In this document: in pieces, positions 1-8,435 of the stretch
Layout of the letters: each line of letters starts with the position of its first letter
How positions within the stretch are numbered: the first letter of the stretch is position 1
Assembly (NCBI RefSeq): GCF_013426735.1
Contig: NZ_AP023273.1
Span: 930,001-994,000 of the forward strand
DNA from: Agrobacterium vitis
Lineage (GTDB): Bacteria > Pseudomonadota > Alphaproteobacteria > Rhizobiales > Rhizobiaceae
Direction of reading: 5' to 3'
DNA length: 64,000 bases
Notes under the pieces: generated by a model
What the model was told of the DNA's origin: nothing
Database searches by the model: none
The model's input: the letters and a program-made list of their open reading frames with translations, nothing else
Made by a program: the position numbers and the translations under genes

Positions 1-1
1 T

Positions 2-1135
2 TCAAAACTTGCAGGCACGGTGGATGCCGATGGCGTGGTCTGGACCGCCGTCAGCCAGTTGAACGGTATTATCAAGCGGCCTGTCGCCTTGCTCTCGCCG
101 CAGAATGGCACACTGGCTTTACGTTCCTGCTGGCCGCCGGATACCGAGCTTGGGGTGGCGGAAATGGCAGCGGCCCGTTTTGCTCTCGAAAAAGGCGAGA
201 CAGCGGGTGCCGGCACCGGCACTCTACCGAATTCAAAACTGCAATTTCGGCCCTTGCGCAGTCCTGCCGGTACACTGGCGGTCTGTGGCCATGAAATGAC
301 TGGGGAGCCACTCGATCCGATGGAGGAGCGGGCGCTGTCCGCCATTCTCGACCAGGTGACGATTGCTCTCGACCGGGCCAACCTGACGATCCGCAGTGTA
401 GAGGACCAGGCGCGCTTGGAGCGGGAACGTTTCCAGTCAACGCTCCTGTCTTCCATCTCCCACGATCTGCGCACGCCGCTTGCCACGATTACCGGCGCTG
501 TCACCAGCCTGAAGGAATTTGGCGAGCGCATGCCCGTCGAAAGCCGCCGCGACCTGCTGCAATCCATCGAGGAAGAGGGTGAAAGGCTGTCGCGTTTTGT
601 CGGCAATCTCCTGGACATGACCCGGATTGAGGCCGGGGCATTGGAAGCCAAGCACGATTGGGTAGATTTGAACGATGTGATTTCGGACAGCATCGCCCGT
701 GCTCGCCGTGTCGCACCAGCCACAGAGATCAGCGCCAGCATTGCCAAGGACCTGCCCTTGCTGCGGGCGGATAGCCTGCTTCTGGGTCAGGTGTTGTTCA
801 ACCTGATCGACAATGCCTGTAAACATGGCGGTGGCGAGCCGGTCACCGTCTATGCCCGCGCCGATGATACAGTGCTATCGCTTTCGGTAACGGACATGGG
901 CAAGGGCATTTCGGAAAAAGACATCGACCGGATCTTTGAAAAGTTCTACCGTCGCGGCAAGGGAGCGGATGGCCGCAAGCCGGGGACCGGCCTTGGCCTT
1001 GCCATTGCCAAGGGCTTTGTCGAGGCGATGGGCGGCACGATCACCGTCGAAAGCCCGGCAGTGAAACGGATAGGCACGCGGTTCACCCTGCGTTTTCCGT
1101 TGGAGAATATGGAAAAGGACCGGACTGAGGCATGA
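2..1135 (+). CDS. kdpD: KdpD sensor histidine kinase, C-terminal part (5' end outside window)
   Basis: Membrane sensor kinase that phosphorylates KdpE to induce the high-affinity Kdp potassium pump. The reading frame is open to the left edge, so only about the last 377 of the roughly 900 residues usual for KdpD are visible. Seen in order: the end of a GAF-like region, a dimerisation/phospho-acceptor helix with the H-box SSISHDLRTP (His codon at 461-463), the N-box NLIDNACKHG, the G1 box DMGKGISEKD, the F-box IFEKFYR and the G2 box GTGLGLAIAKGF. All ATP-binding boxes look intact. The stop codon overlaps the start of kdpE by 4 bp (ATGA), so the two are translationally coupled. The kdpABC pump genes would be expected just left of the window. 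Assignment as KdpD rather than another kinase rests on the H-box region style and on the KdpE partner. Confidence 0.92.
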   Translation, partial: SKLAGTVDADGVVWTAVSQLNGIIKRPVALLSPQNGTLALRSCWPPDTELGVAEMAAARFALEKGETAGAGTGTLPNSKLQFRPLRSPAGTLAVCGHEMTGEPLDPMEERALSAILDQVTIALDRANLTIRSVEDQARLERERFQSTLLSSISHDLRTPLATITGAVTSLKEFGERMPVESRRDLLQSIEEEGERLSRFVGNLLDMTRIEAGALEAKHDWVDLNDVISDSIARARRVAPATEISASIAKDLPLLRADSLLLGQVLFNLIDNACKHGGGEPVTVYARADDTVLSLSVTDMGKGISEKDIDRIFEKFYRRGKGADGRKPGTGLGLAIAKGFVEAMGGTITVESPAVKRIGTRFTLRFPLENMEKDRTEA

Positions 1136-1818
1136 AAGGGCAACGCATTCTCGTCGTCGATGATGAGCCGCAGATCCTAAGGTTCCTGCGCCCTGCACTT
1201 GCGGCGGCCGGTTACGAGGTGATTGAAGCCGATACGGGCAAGCAGGCATTGGCGCTGGTGGCAACCGCCGTGCCGGACCTGCTGATCCTCGATCTCGGCC
1301 TGCCTGATATGGATGGCAAAGAGGTGATCGCCCAATTGCGCCACTGGAACCCGATCCCGATCATCGTGCTGTCTGCCCGCGACCGTGAGATCGAAAAAAT
1401 CGCAGCCCTTGATCTCGGTGCCGACGACTATCTCGAAAAACCGTTCGGAATCGGCGAATTGACGGCCCGCATTCGCGTCGCCCTTCGCCATAAACCGCAA
1501 GCGGAACCGGCCCCATCCATCATCCGCAGTGGTGAACTCGTCATCGACATCGACCGCCGCCTCGTCACAAGAGCGGATCAGCCGGTCAAGCTGACGCCGA
1601 AGGAATATGACCTGCTGCGCCTGCTCGCCACCCATGCGGGTCGCGTCTTGACCCATGGTGCCTTGCTGAAAGAGGTATGGGGCCCGGCCCATGCCCACGA
1701 CCTTCAATATCTGCGCGTCTTTATTCGCCAGATCCGCGCCAAGATCGAAAAAGACGAAAGCCAACCGGCAATCATCCTCACCGAAGCCGGGGTTGGTTAT
1801 CGCTTTGTGCTGGTGTGA
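1132..1818 (+). CDS. kdpE: KdpE response regulator (OmpR/PhoB family)
   Basis: A 228-residue, full-length transcription factor of the KdpD/KdpE pair that activates kdp transcription. The N-terminal receiver domain (residues about 4-120) carries the acidic pair D10/D11, the phospho-acceptor D54 in LLILDLGLPDMDG, and the KPFG motif with the conserved lysine. The C-terminal winged helix (about 130-228) carries the typical LTPKEYDLLRLLATHAGRVLTH helix region. It starts inside the kdpD stop (ATGA overlap) and ends 21 bp before the convergent MFS gene. I see no strong terminator in that short gap. Confidence 0.95.
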   Translation: MKGQRILVVDDEPQILRFLRPALAAAGYEVIEADTGKQALALVATAVPDLLILDLGLPDMDGKEVIAQLRHWNPIPIIVLSARDREIEKIAALDLGADDYLEKPFGIGELTARIRVALRHKPQAEPAPSIIRSGELVIDIDRRLVTRADQPVKLTPKEYDLLRLLATHAGRVLTHGALLKEVWGPAHAHDLQYLRVFIRQIRAKIEKDESQPAIILTEAGVGYRFVLV

Positions 1819-1839
1819 CGGCTTTGAGGCCCCGAGAGA

Positions 1840-3090
1840 CTATGTTGGCATTGTGCGCTGACGCTGGGCCAAATGTGCAATTGCCAGGAAGGCAAGGACC
1901 GCAACACCGCCAATGGCGGTGTTGATTGCAAGAGCGAGATCCGTACCCATGTTTTCCATCATCCATGCGAAAGCGAAAGGGGCCGTCGAAGACACGACCA
2001 ACCGAACGGCGGTGACTTGCCCCTGGCGCCTGCCATAGCCGGCGCTGCCGAACAATGCTAGTGGCAGGGTTCCCTGGACGATGCTGCCAAGGCCGGAGCC
2101 CAAGCCGAATAGGATCGCAAAAATCAATGCGCCTGAAAACGACGGCGCCGTCAACAAAAGCACAGCAACCGCCCCCGGCATCAGCAGTGCCGAAACCAGT
2201 GCCAATGTCAGTTGAGACAGATCGCGGCCAAACATCATATTGGTGAAGCGACTGAGAACTTGCGATGGGCCAAACAGGGTTCCGACCAGGATAGCGGCGG
2301 AGCCAAGGCCAAGCGCCGTCAACAGCGGCACCATATGCACGAGCAAGGCCGCATTCACGAAGCTTTCAAGCGCAAAACCTGTCACCATCAGGAGAAAGGC
2401 GATAGGTCGCAACCTGTCGGGCAGCCCGCCTTCCACGATACGATGTTGCATCGCGCTGGGAGCGATAACTGGTGTATAACGCTCACCCACCCGCCGTGCC
2501 AGCCACCGATGAAGCGGCAAGCAAACGGCAAGATGCAGAAGGGCGTAAACCAGATAGACTTGCCGCCAGCTGAGATCGGCATGAAGGGCTGAGGTCAATG
2601 GCCAGAAAATCGTTGAGGCAAAACCGGCGATCAAAGTCAGATAGGTGATATTGCGTTGCGCACTCTGAGGCCGAAACTGGACAAGAAAGGCAAAAGCCGC
2701 GGTATATTGCACCAGGGTCGATGCCATCTCAATGACGATCAGCGCCATTACAAATGTAATCTCGCCCGGCGCAAGCGCGCAAGCGGCCAGGGACAGCGCA
2801 GCGATCATTGATCCCACCGTCAGGACCCGACCTGCACCATGATCATCTATGATGCGTCCTACCCAAGGTGCTACCAGTCCGCCTGCCAGCAGAGCAGCGG
2901 AAAGAGTTGCAAAAATCCATTCGCTCGACCAGCCAAGATCCGCCGCCATCGCGGGGGCGAGAATACTGAAACTATAATAGAGCGTGCCGTAACCGATGAT
3001 TTGCGTCAGCCCCAAAGCGATGATCGCAAAGATCTCGCCCCGGTCGGTCGAGAGCAACAAGCGGCTGGGACTGCTCCTATTCAGGCTCAT
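1840..3090 (-). CDS. MFS efflux transporter, last gene of the ars operon (ArsK-like candidate)
   Basis: A 416-residue polytopic membrane protein with about 12 hydrophobic segments and the loop pattern of the major facilitator superfamily (for example [17 protein letters not shown] after TM2). Its ATG overlaps the arsH stop by 4 bp, so it is the fifth gene of the arsenic operon and should be co-expressed with it. Agrobacterium is known to have an arsenic-linked MFS exporter, ArsK, which removes trivalent arsenicals and antimonite. Operon position makes that role plausible here, but I cannot tell ArsK from other MFS proteins by eye, so no symbol is given. The family assignment is firm and the substrate is inferred. 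Confidence 0.85.
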   Translation of the reverse strand: MSLNRSSPSRLLLSTDRGEIFAIIALGLTQIIGYGTLYYSFSILAPAMAADLGWSSEWIFATLSAALLAGGLVAPWVGRIIDDHGAGRVLTVGSMIAALSLAACALAPGEITFVMALIVIEMASTLVQYTAAFAFLVQFRPQSAQRNITYLTLIAGFASTIFWPLTSALHADLSWRQVYLVYALLHLAVCLPLHRWLARRVGERYTPVIAPSAMQHRIVEGGLPDRLRPIAFLLMVTGFALESFVNAALLVHMVPLLTALGLGSAAILVGTLFGPSQVLSRFTNMMFGRDLSQLTLALVSALLMPGAVAVLLLTAPSFSGALIFAILFGLGSGLGSIVQGTLPLALFGSAGYGRRQGQVTAVRLVVSSTAPFAFAWMMENMGTDLALAINTAIGGVAVLAFLAIAHLAQRQRTMPT

Positions 3091-3812
3091 GATGTTGTGT
3101 TGCCCGTGAATGTCTCGCGCTTTTCAGCCGCTTCCTTCCGCTCGCTGTAGCGGTCGGTCAGATAGCCAGATGCATCTCGTGTCAGGAGCGTAAACTTCAC
3201 CAGTTCCTCGCAGACATCAACGACCCGGTCATAATAGGAGGAGGGTTGCATGCGCCCGTCAGCGCCAAACTCCTGGAATGCCTTGGCAACGGAGGATTGG
3301 TTGGGAATGGTAATCATCCGCATCCAGCGGCCAAGAATGCGCATCTGGTTGACCGCATTGAAGGACTGCGATCCACCCGAAACCTGCATGACAGCCAGTG
3401 TCTTCCCCTGGGTCGGACGCACGGCACCGATGGAAAGCGGAATCCAGTCGATCTGGGATTTCATGATACCGGTCATCGCACCATGGCGTTCAGGGCTGAC
3501 CCAGACCTGACCTTCCGACCATGCCGACAGATCACGCAATTCCTGGACTTTCGGATGACTGACCGGCTCGGCATCGGGCAAGGGTAAGTCCGTCGGATCG
3601 AAGATACGCACTTCGCACCCGAAATGCTCAAGCAGCCGGCCCGCTTCCTGCGCCAATAACCGGCTGTAAGACACAACCCGCAGAGAGCCATACAGGATAA
3701 GGATTCGAGGCTTGTGCGTGGAGACCGGAGGCCTCAAGGCTGCCATGTCTGGTTGCTTCAAATGCTGTTCGACAGCTGCTAGCAAATCAGACAAGGCGTT
3801 TACCCTCGCCAT
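3087..3812 (-). CDS. arsH: ArsH NADPH-dependent FMN reductase, organoarsenical resistance
   Basis: A flavodoxin-fold FMN reductase (241 residues with this start). In characterised ArsH proteins it oxidises trivalent methylated or aromatic arsenicals to the less toxic pentavalent forms and reduces other substrates with NADPH. Seen: the flavin phosphate loop [12 protein letters not shown] after the first beta strand, [12 protein letters not shown], and the ArsH signature region with [18 protein letters not shown] sequence. The frame stays open to 3851, but I chose the ATG at 3812 because AAAGG lies about 8 nt upstream, and the longer start would overlap arsC by 65 bp. With this start the overlap with arsC is 26 bp. 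The stop overlaps the MFS gene by 4 bp. Confidence 0.93.
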   Translation of the reverse strand: MARVNALSDLLAAVEQHLKQPDMAALRPPVSTHKPRILILYGSLRVVSYSRLLAQEAGRLLEHFGCEVRIFDPTDLPLPDAEPVSHPKVQELRDLSAWSEGQVWVSPERHGAMTGIMKSQIDWIPLSIGAVRPTQGKTLAVMQVSGGSQSFNAVNQMRILGRWMRMITIPNQSSVAKAFQEFGADGRMQPSSYYDRVVDVCEELVKFTLLTRDASGYLTDRYSERKEAAEKRETFTGNTTS

Positions 3813-4209
3813 CCAAAACCTTTTCACCGTCTTCCTTGGTGAACGCTCCATGATGGGTATTGGGCAGGATCTCCAGGACCCGTTCGGAGGGCCGGGTCAG
3901 GCGCGTCCCAAGCGGGGTGATCACGAACGGACGATTGATCAGGATCGGGTGTTCCAGCATCGCATCCAGCAATTGCTCGTCGGTGAGATCAGGATTGTCC
4001 AGCCCGAGCTGGGCATAGGGCGTACCCTTTTCCCGGATCGCTTCACGCACCGAAAGACCGGCATCGGCAATCATCCTGGCCAGTTCGCCTCGCGTTGGTG
4101 GGTTGCTCAGATATTCGATAACCAGCGGTTCGATGCCTGCATTGCGGATCATTGCCAGCGTGTTTCGTGACGTGCCGCAGTCGGGGTTGTGATAGATAGT
4201 GGCGTTCAT
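3787..4209 (-). CDS. arsC: ArsC arsenate reductase, glutaredoxin-dependent type
   Basis: A 140-residue cytoplasmic enzyme reducing arsenate to arsenite, which the neighbouring ACR3 permease then exports. It has the thioredoxin-fold ArsC signature [13 protein letters not shown] with catalytic Cys11, and the conserved arginine-rich anion-binding stretch [21 protein letters not shown]. Length is normal for the glutathione/glutaredoxin-coupled class (about 140 residues) rather than the shorter thioredoxin-coupled class. The ATG overlaps the acr3 stop by 4 bp. Confidence 0.95.
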   Translation of the reverse strand: MNATIYHNPDCGTSRNTLAMIRNAGIEPLVIEYLSNPPTRGELARMIADAGLSVREAIREKGTPYAQLGLDNPDLTDEQLLDAMLEHPILINRPFVITPLGTRLTRPSERVLEILPNTHHGAFTKEDGEKVLDGEGKRLV

Positions 4210-5300
4210 GACCGGACCTTCTCCTGGGTATTTGTTTCATGACTATTGGCTTGGGAAAGACCGGCAGCCTGCACCGCCGTGCCGCGCTCGTACCAGCCCT
4301 TGCTGCGATTGACGATCCAGACGACAGACAGCATGACTGGCACTTCGATGAGAACGCCGACGACCGTGGCAAGGGCAGCACCGGAATTGAAGCCGAACAG
4401 GCTGATGGCAGCGGCAACTGCCAGTTCGAAGAAATTCGATGCGCCAATCAGGGCTGAAGGACCGGCAATGCAATGTTGCTCACCCGTCATGCGGTTCAGC
4501 AGATAGGCGAGGCCCGAATTGAAATAGACCTGGATCAGGATCGGCACGGCCAGCAGGGCGATAATGGTTGGCTGGGCAATGATCTGCTCACCCTGGAACC
4601 CGAACAGCAATACCAGCGTGACCAGCAACGCTACAAGCGACATCGGTTGCAGCACCTTCAGCAAACGGTCGAGCAAGGCCGAAGAGCCGGACGAGGTCAG
4701 ACTGCGCCGCAAAATCTGCGCCGCGATCACTGGAAGGATGATGTAGAGCACCACCGAAAACACCAGGGTATCCCAAGGTACGGTGATGGCAGACAGGCCA
4801 AGCAACAGGCCGACGATGGGTGCAAAGGCCACGACCATGATCGCATCGTTCAATGCGACCTGCGAAAGGGTAAAATGAGGCTCGCCCTTTGTCAGGTTCG
4901 ACCAGACGAAGACCATGGCGGTGCAGGGTGCCGCAGCCAGGATGATCAGTCCGGCAATATAGGAATCGATCTGCACAGCCGGAAGCAAGGGCCGAAACAG
5001 GGTGCCGATAAACAGCCAGCCAAGCAGCGCCATAGAAAAGGGTTTGACCGCCCAATTGATGAACAGCGTAACACCGATGCCGCGCCAATGGCGGCCAACC
5101 TGCCCAAGCGCTGCGAAATCGATCTTGATCAACATCGGGATGATCATCAACCAGATCAGCACCGCAACCGGGATATTAACCTTGGCGATTTCGGCGGCAC
5201 CGATGACCTGAAACACACCGGGCATGGCATGTCCAAGCGCTATCCCTGCAAGAATGCAGAGAAAAACCCAGACCGTCAGATAACGTTCGAATGTGGACAT
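4206..5300 (-). CDS. acr3: ACR3-family arsenite efflux permease
   Basis: An inner-membrane arsenite/proton antiporter of the BART superfamily, 364 residues with about 10 membrane segments. The first visible methionine in frame is at 5372, but the ATG at 5300 (MSTFERYLTVW) is the better start because the earlier one would run through the end of arsR. The start lies 4 bp after the arsR stop. Conserved features seen are the membrane-helix cysteine in LAAAPCTAMVFVWS and the glutamate in GASNFFELAVAAAISLFG, both known to matter for As(III) translocation in ACR3. These mark it as ACR3 rather than the unrelated ArsB pump. Confidence 0.95.
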   Translation of the reverse strand: MSTFERYLTVWVFLCILAGIALGHAMPGVFQVIGAAEIAKVNIPVAVLIWLMIIPMLIKIDFAALGQVGRHWRGIGVTLFINWAVKPFSMALLGWLFIGTLFRPLLPAVQIDSYIAGLIILAAAPCTAMVFVWSNLTKGEPHFTLSQVALNDAIMVVAFAPIVGLLLGLSAITVPWDTLVFSVVLYIILPVIAAQILRRSLTSSGSSALLDRLLKVLQPMSLVALLVTLVLLFGFQGEQIIAQPTIIALLAVPILIQVYFNSGLAYLLNRMTGEQHCIAGPSALIGASNFFELAVAAAISLFGFNSGAALATVVGVLIEVPVMLSVVWIVNRSKGWYERGTAVQAAGLSQANSHETNTQEKVRS

Positions 5301-5304
5301 CTGT

Positions 5305-5676
5305 TTATCGCTCCAATGACGTGGCGACCGGTGGCTTCGATCCCGGAGCACAGCAGACGGCAAGCTCGGCAACGGGCACGCAGATGTCAGGATGTCCTGA
5401 ACAGCAATCCTCCATCAGAAACCGGACAAGTCCGCCCAGGGCGGCATAATTGGCGGTATAAATAATCGACCGTGACTGCCGTTGCGCGCCAATCAATCCG
5501 GAATGTTCAAGCTCCTTGAGATGGAAGGAGATATTGGAGGGAGACACGTCGATCTTTTCGGCGAGCGCACCGGCCGCCATGCCATCTGGCCCAGCCACAA
5601 CAAGCATACGGACGATCAGCAGCCGGGTTTCCTGGGAAAGAGCGGCGAAGGCGGAGAGAGCCTGTTTTTGATCCAT
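5305..5676 (-). CDS. arsR: ArsR arsenite-responsive repressor
   Basis: A 123-residue SmtB/ArsR winged-helix repressor and first gene of the ars operon. The recognition helix region is KIDVSPSNISFHLKELEHSG (residues 41-60). The metalloid site is not the classical alpha-3 ELCVCDL type. Cysteines instead cluster near the C-terminus: C91, C92, C99, then C108 and C109. That resembles the C-terminal three-cysteine As(III) site known for Acidithiobacillus ferrooxidans ArsR, though the spacing differs slightly. It should bind the inverted repeat just upstream and be released by As(III). The AAGGA ribosome site sits inside the operator's proximal arm. Confidence 0.93.
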   Translation of the reverse strand: MDQKQALSAFAALSQETRLLIVRMLVVAGPDGMAAGALAEKIDVSPSNISFHLKELEHSGLIGAQRQSRSIIYTANYAALGGLVRFLMEDCCSGHPDICVPVAELAVCCAPGSKPPVATSLER

Positions 5677-5688
5677 ATTTCAATATTC

Positions 5689-5716
5689 CTTGAATAGTTG
5701 AATTTATCTATTCAAG
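5689..5716 (-). promoter_or_regulatory. ArsR operator: perfect inverted repeat
   Basis: CTTGAATAG (5689-5697) and CTATTCAAG (5708-5716) form perfect 9-bp arms separated by 10 bp, starting 13 bp upstream of arsR. TTGAA/TTCAA half-sites of this sort are typical of ArsR-family operators. Its place next to the first gene of the operon supports autoregulation. The arms are seen directly; binding is inferred. Confidence 0.8.
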
Positions 5717-5966
5717 ATTCCCAACAAATGCAAGAGAGAAAAACCGGGAGCTACACGGCTGCATTGTAAGGCTCCGAAGCAGCAAGACCCGTCTCATCCG
5801 CCGGACTTTTTGAGCAAATTATTCCAACTGGCCTCTACCGGACAGCGTATATGACCTTTGATTTATTATCTACTATTTCTATCGTTTATAAATACTGCGC
5901 GATGCGGCCAGCGAGATCGCATGCAATGTTGCAGGTCACTTTTGAAACCCAATGGAGGAGACGGAT

Positions 5967-7076
5967 ATGCCACACCAGAAAAGAGAGCCGCTGAAATTCG
6001 CCTATTGGGTTCCCAATGTCTCCGGCGGATTGGTCATCAGTTCCATCGAACAACGGACCCATTGGGGGATAGAGTATAACCGCAAGCTGGCGCAGATTGC
6101 CGAGCAGAGCGGCTTCGATTACGCCCTTAGCCAGATCCGCTTCACCGCCGGTTATGGCGCCGATAACCAGCACGAATCCGTGTCTTTCAGCCACGCCCTA
6201 CTGGCGGCGACGGAAAAGCTGCGGGTCATCGCCGCCGTGCTTCCCGGCCCCTGGCACCCGGCCCTGCTTGCCAAGCAGATCGCCACAATCAGCCACCTCA
6301 CCAACGGGCGCGTCGATGTGAACATTGTCTCCGGCTGGTTCCGGGGTGAATTTACGTCGATTGGCGAACCATGGCTGGACCATGACGAACGGTACCGTCG
6401 CTCAGAAGAATTCATCCGGGCCATTCGCGGCATCTGGACCGAGGACAGCTATAATCTGCGCGGCGATTTCTATCGCTTCAACGACTATTCCATGAAACCG
6501 AAGCCGGAAGGCGGCGTTCCACAGGTCTTCCAGGGCGGCTCCTCACGCGCTGCGCGAGACATGGCGGCCCGCGTGTCGGATTGGTATTTCACCAACGGCA
6601 ACACGCCGGAAGGCCTGCAATCCCAGGTCGATGACATCCGCGCCAAGGAAAAACTATTCGGCAAAACCTGGCGCACCAGGATTGGCATGAATGCCTTCGG
6701 CATTGTCCGCGACACCGAGCAGGAAGCTCAGGACACCCTGAAGGAAATCATCGACAAGGCCATTCCAGATGCCGTCAATGGCTTCAAGCATGAAGTTCAG
6801 AATGCCGGCAATGCCTCGCCGGAGCGCGAAGGCAATTGGGCAAAATCCACCTTCCAGGATCTGGTCCAATATAACGATGGCTTCAAATCCAACCTGATCG
6901 GCACGCCGCAACAGGTCGCAGAACGCATCATCGAGCATAAACGCGCCGGTGCGGACCTGATTCTGATGGGCTTCCTGCATTTCCAGGAAGAGGTGGAGTT
7001 TTTTGGCAAAAAGGTCATTCCGTTGGTGCGCGAACTGGAAGCGCGGGAAGACGGCGCACTGCAAGCTGCCGAATAA
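5967..7076 (+). CDS. sfnG: SfnG dimethylsulfone monooxygenase (FMNH2-dependent)
   Basis: A luciferase-like, two-component flavin monooxygenase (369 residues) that converts dimethylsulfone to methanesulfinate so its sulfur can be used under sulfate limitation. The protein matches my memory of SfnG along its length: KFAYWVPNVSGGLVIS at the N-terminus, DYALSQIRFTAGYG, NIVSGWFRGEF, FQGGSSRAARDMAARVSDW and the C-terminal GFLHFQEEVEFFG. I chose the ATG at 5967 over one at 5952 because GGAGGAGA sits just before it. The separate flavin reductase partner is not in this stretch. sfnB follows after 43 bp. Confidence 0.92.
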   Translation: MPHQKREPLKFAYWVPNVSGGLVISSIEQRTHWGIEYNRKLAQIAEQSGFDYALSQIRFTAGYGADNQHESVSFSHALLAATEKLRVIAAVLPGPWHPALLAKQIATISHLTNGRVDVNIVSGWFRGEFTSIGEPWLDHDERYRRSEEFIRAIRGIWTEDSYNLRGDFYRFNDYSMKPKPEGGVPQVFQGGSSRAARDMAARVSDWYFTNGNTPEGLQSQVDDIRAKEKLFGKTWRTRIGMNAFGIVRDTEQEAQDTLKEIIDKAIPDAVNGFKHEVQNAGNASPEREGNWAKSTFQDLVQYNDGFKSNLIGTPQQVAERIIEHKRAGADLILMGFLHFQEEVEFFGKKVIPLVRELEAREDGALQAAE

Positions 7077-7119
7077 CCGATCACCACACGCACTTGCCCG
7101 TTAACCCAGGGAGATTTTC

Positions 7120-8358
7120 ATGAATATCATTGCCAAGCCGGAAACATCAGGAATACCCGCCATTCCGCGCCCCATTGAGCCCGCGCATGTGATCAGAAGC
7201 GATGCGGAAGCCATCGAGATCGCCCATCGCCTCGCAGCAGATTTTGCCAAGGATGCGGCGATCCGGGACCGGGACAGAATTTGGCCGGTTGCGGAACTCG
7301 ACGCTTTTTCCCAAAGCGGCCTCTGGTCGATCAATGTCCCAAAGGAATTTGGTGGCCCCGAGCTTTCTTATGCCACGCTGGCGAAGGTCGTCGAAATCAT
7401 TTCGCAGGCCGATTCCTCCATCGGACAGGTGGCGCAGAACCATCTGGGCGTCGTGGCGGCAATTCGCACCGTGTCCGACAAAGCCCAACAGCAATTGATC
7501 TTCGGGGAAGTGCTGAAAGGCTTGCGGCTGGGCAATGCCTTTTCGGAATTCGGCTCGAAACGGGCCGCCGATTTCGAAACGAAATTTACCGATCACGGTG
7601 ATCATGTCATCGTTAACGGCAAGAAATTCTACTCCTCCGGCGCATTGCTTGCCCATAAGGTGCCAATCGTCGCGCTCGATGAGGAGGGCCGCGCCTGGTA
7701 CGCCATCGCCGACCGCGATGCACCGGGCCTGACGGTTATCGACGACTGGTCCAGTTTCGGCCAGCGCACCACGCTATCAGGCACGGTCATTCTGGAGAAT
7801 GTCAAGGTGGACAAGGCCTGGCTGGTTCCAGGCTACAAGGGCTATGAGGTGCCGACTGCCGACGGCGCAATTTTCCAGATCATTCAGGTTGCCGTCGATA
7901 CCGGCATCGCCCAGGCGGCAATTGTCGAAACTATCGATTTCGTCCGCACAAAATCCCGCCCCTGGGTGGATTCCGGACTGGATCGCGCCAGCGACGACCC
8001 GTATACGATCCAGGCTGTTGGCAGCCTGTCGCTGCGCCTGCATGCGGCCCAGGCATTGCTTGAAAAAGCCGGCAGAGCCATCGACGTCGCTGTTACCAAT
8101 CCCAATGCCGACACCGTCGCCCAAGCGCAAATCATCACCGCCGAGGCGAAAATTCTTTCAACCGAGATTGCTATTGAGGCGACCAATAAATTGTTCGAAC
8201 TCGCAGGCACGAGATCGACTTTGGCCGAGCACAATCTGGACCGTCATTGGCGCAATGCCCGAACCCATACGCTGCATGACCCGGTGCGCTGGAAATATTC
8301 CATTCTCGGCAAATATTACCTGAATGGCGAGAAACCACCACTGCATGCCTGGAGTTGA
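7120..8358 (+). CDS. sfnB: SfnB-family acyl-CoA-dehydrogenase-like oxidoreductase
   Basis: A 412-residue flavoprotein of the acyl-CoA dehydrogenase/DszC fold, in the subgroup called SfnB (sulfur acquisition oxidoreductase). Typical elements seen: WPVAELDAFSQSGLWSINVPKEFGG in the helical N-domain, NAFSEFGSKR before the middle beta domain, and a C-terminal four-helix domain ending HDPVRWKYSILGKYYLNGE. The exact substrate of SfnB is unsettled, but it travels with sfnG and with alkanesulfonate or sulfone genes, as here. It has a clear GGGAG ribosome site. Confidence 0.88.
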   Translation: MNIIAKPETSGIPAIPRPIEPAHVIRSDAEAIEIAHRLAADFAKDAAIRDRDRIWPVAELDAFSQSGLWSINVPKEFGGPELSYATLAKVVEIISQADSSIGQVAQNHLGVVAAIRTVSDKAQQQLIFGEVLKGLRLGNAFSEFGSKRAADFETKFTDHGDHVIVNGKKFYSSGALLAHKVPIVALDEEGRAWYAIADRDAPGLTVIDDWSSFGQRTTLSGTVILENVKVDKAWLVPGYKGYEVPTADGAIFQIIQVAVDTGIAQAAIVETIDFVRTKSRPWVDSGLDRASDDPYTIQAVGSLSLRLHAAQALLEKAGRAIDVAVTNPNADTVAQAQIITAEAKILSTEIAIEATNKLFELAGTRSTLAEHNLDRHWRNARTHTLHDPVRWKYSILGKYYLNGEKPPLHAWS

Positions 8359-8435
8359 TAAAAGCATCGCACCGTTTCCGGTTTTCTGCGCGATGAAGTA
8401 GCCTGATGCCGATGAAATCTCGTGGAGAAACTTCC

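Noticed and set aside
4473..5465. Long plus-strand frame (330 codons) opposite acr3 and arsR
   Set aside because: Antisense to two firmly identified genes, and its composition (many Gln, Arg, His, Asp) is that of a shadow frame.
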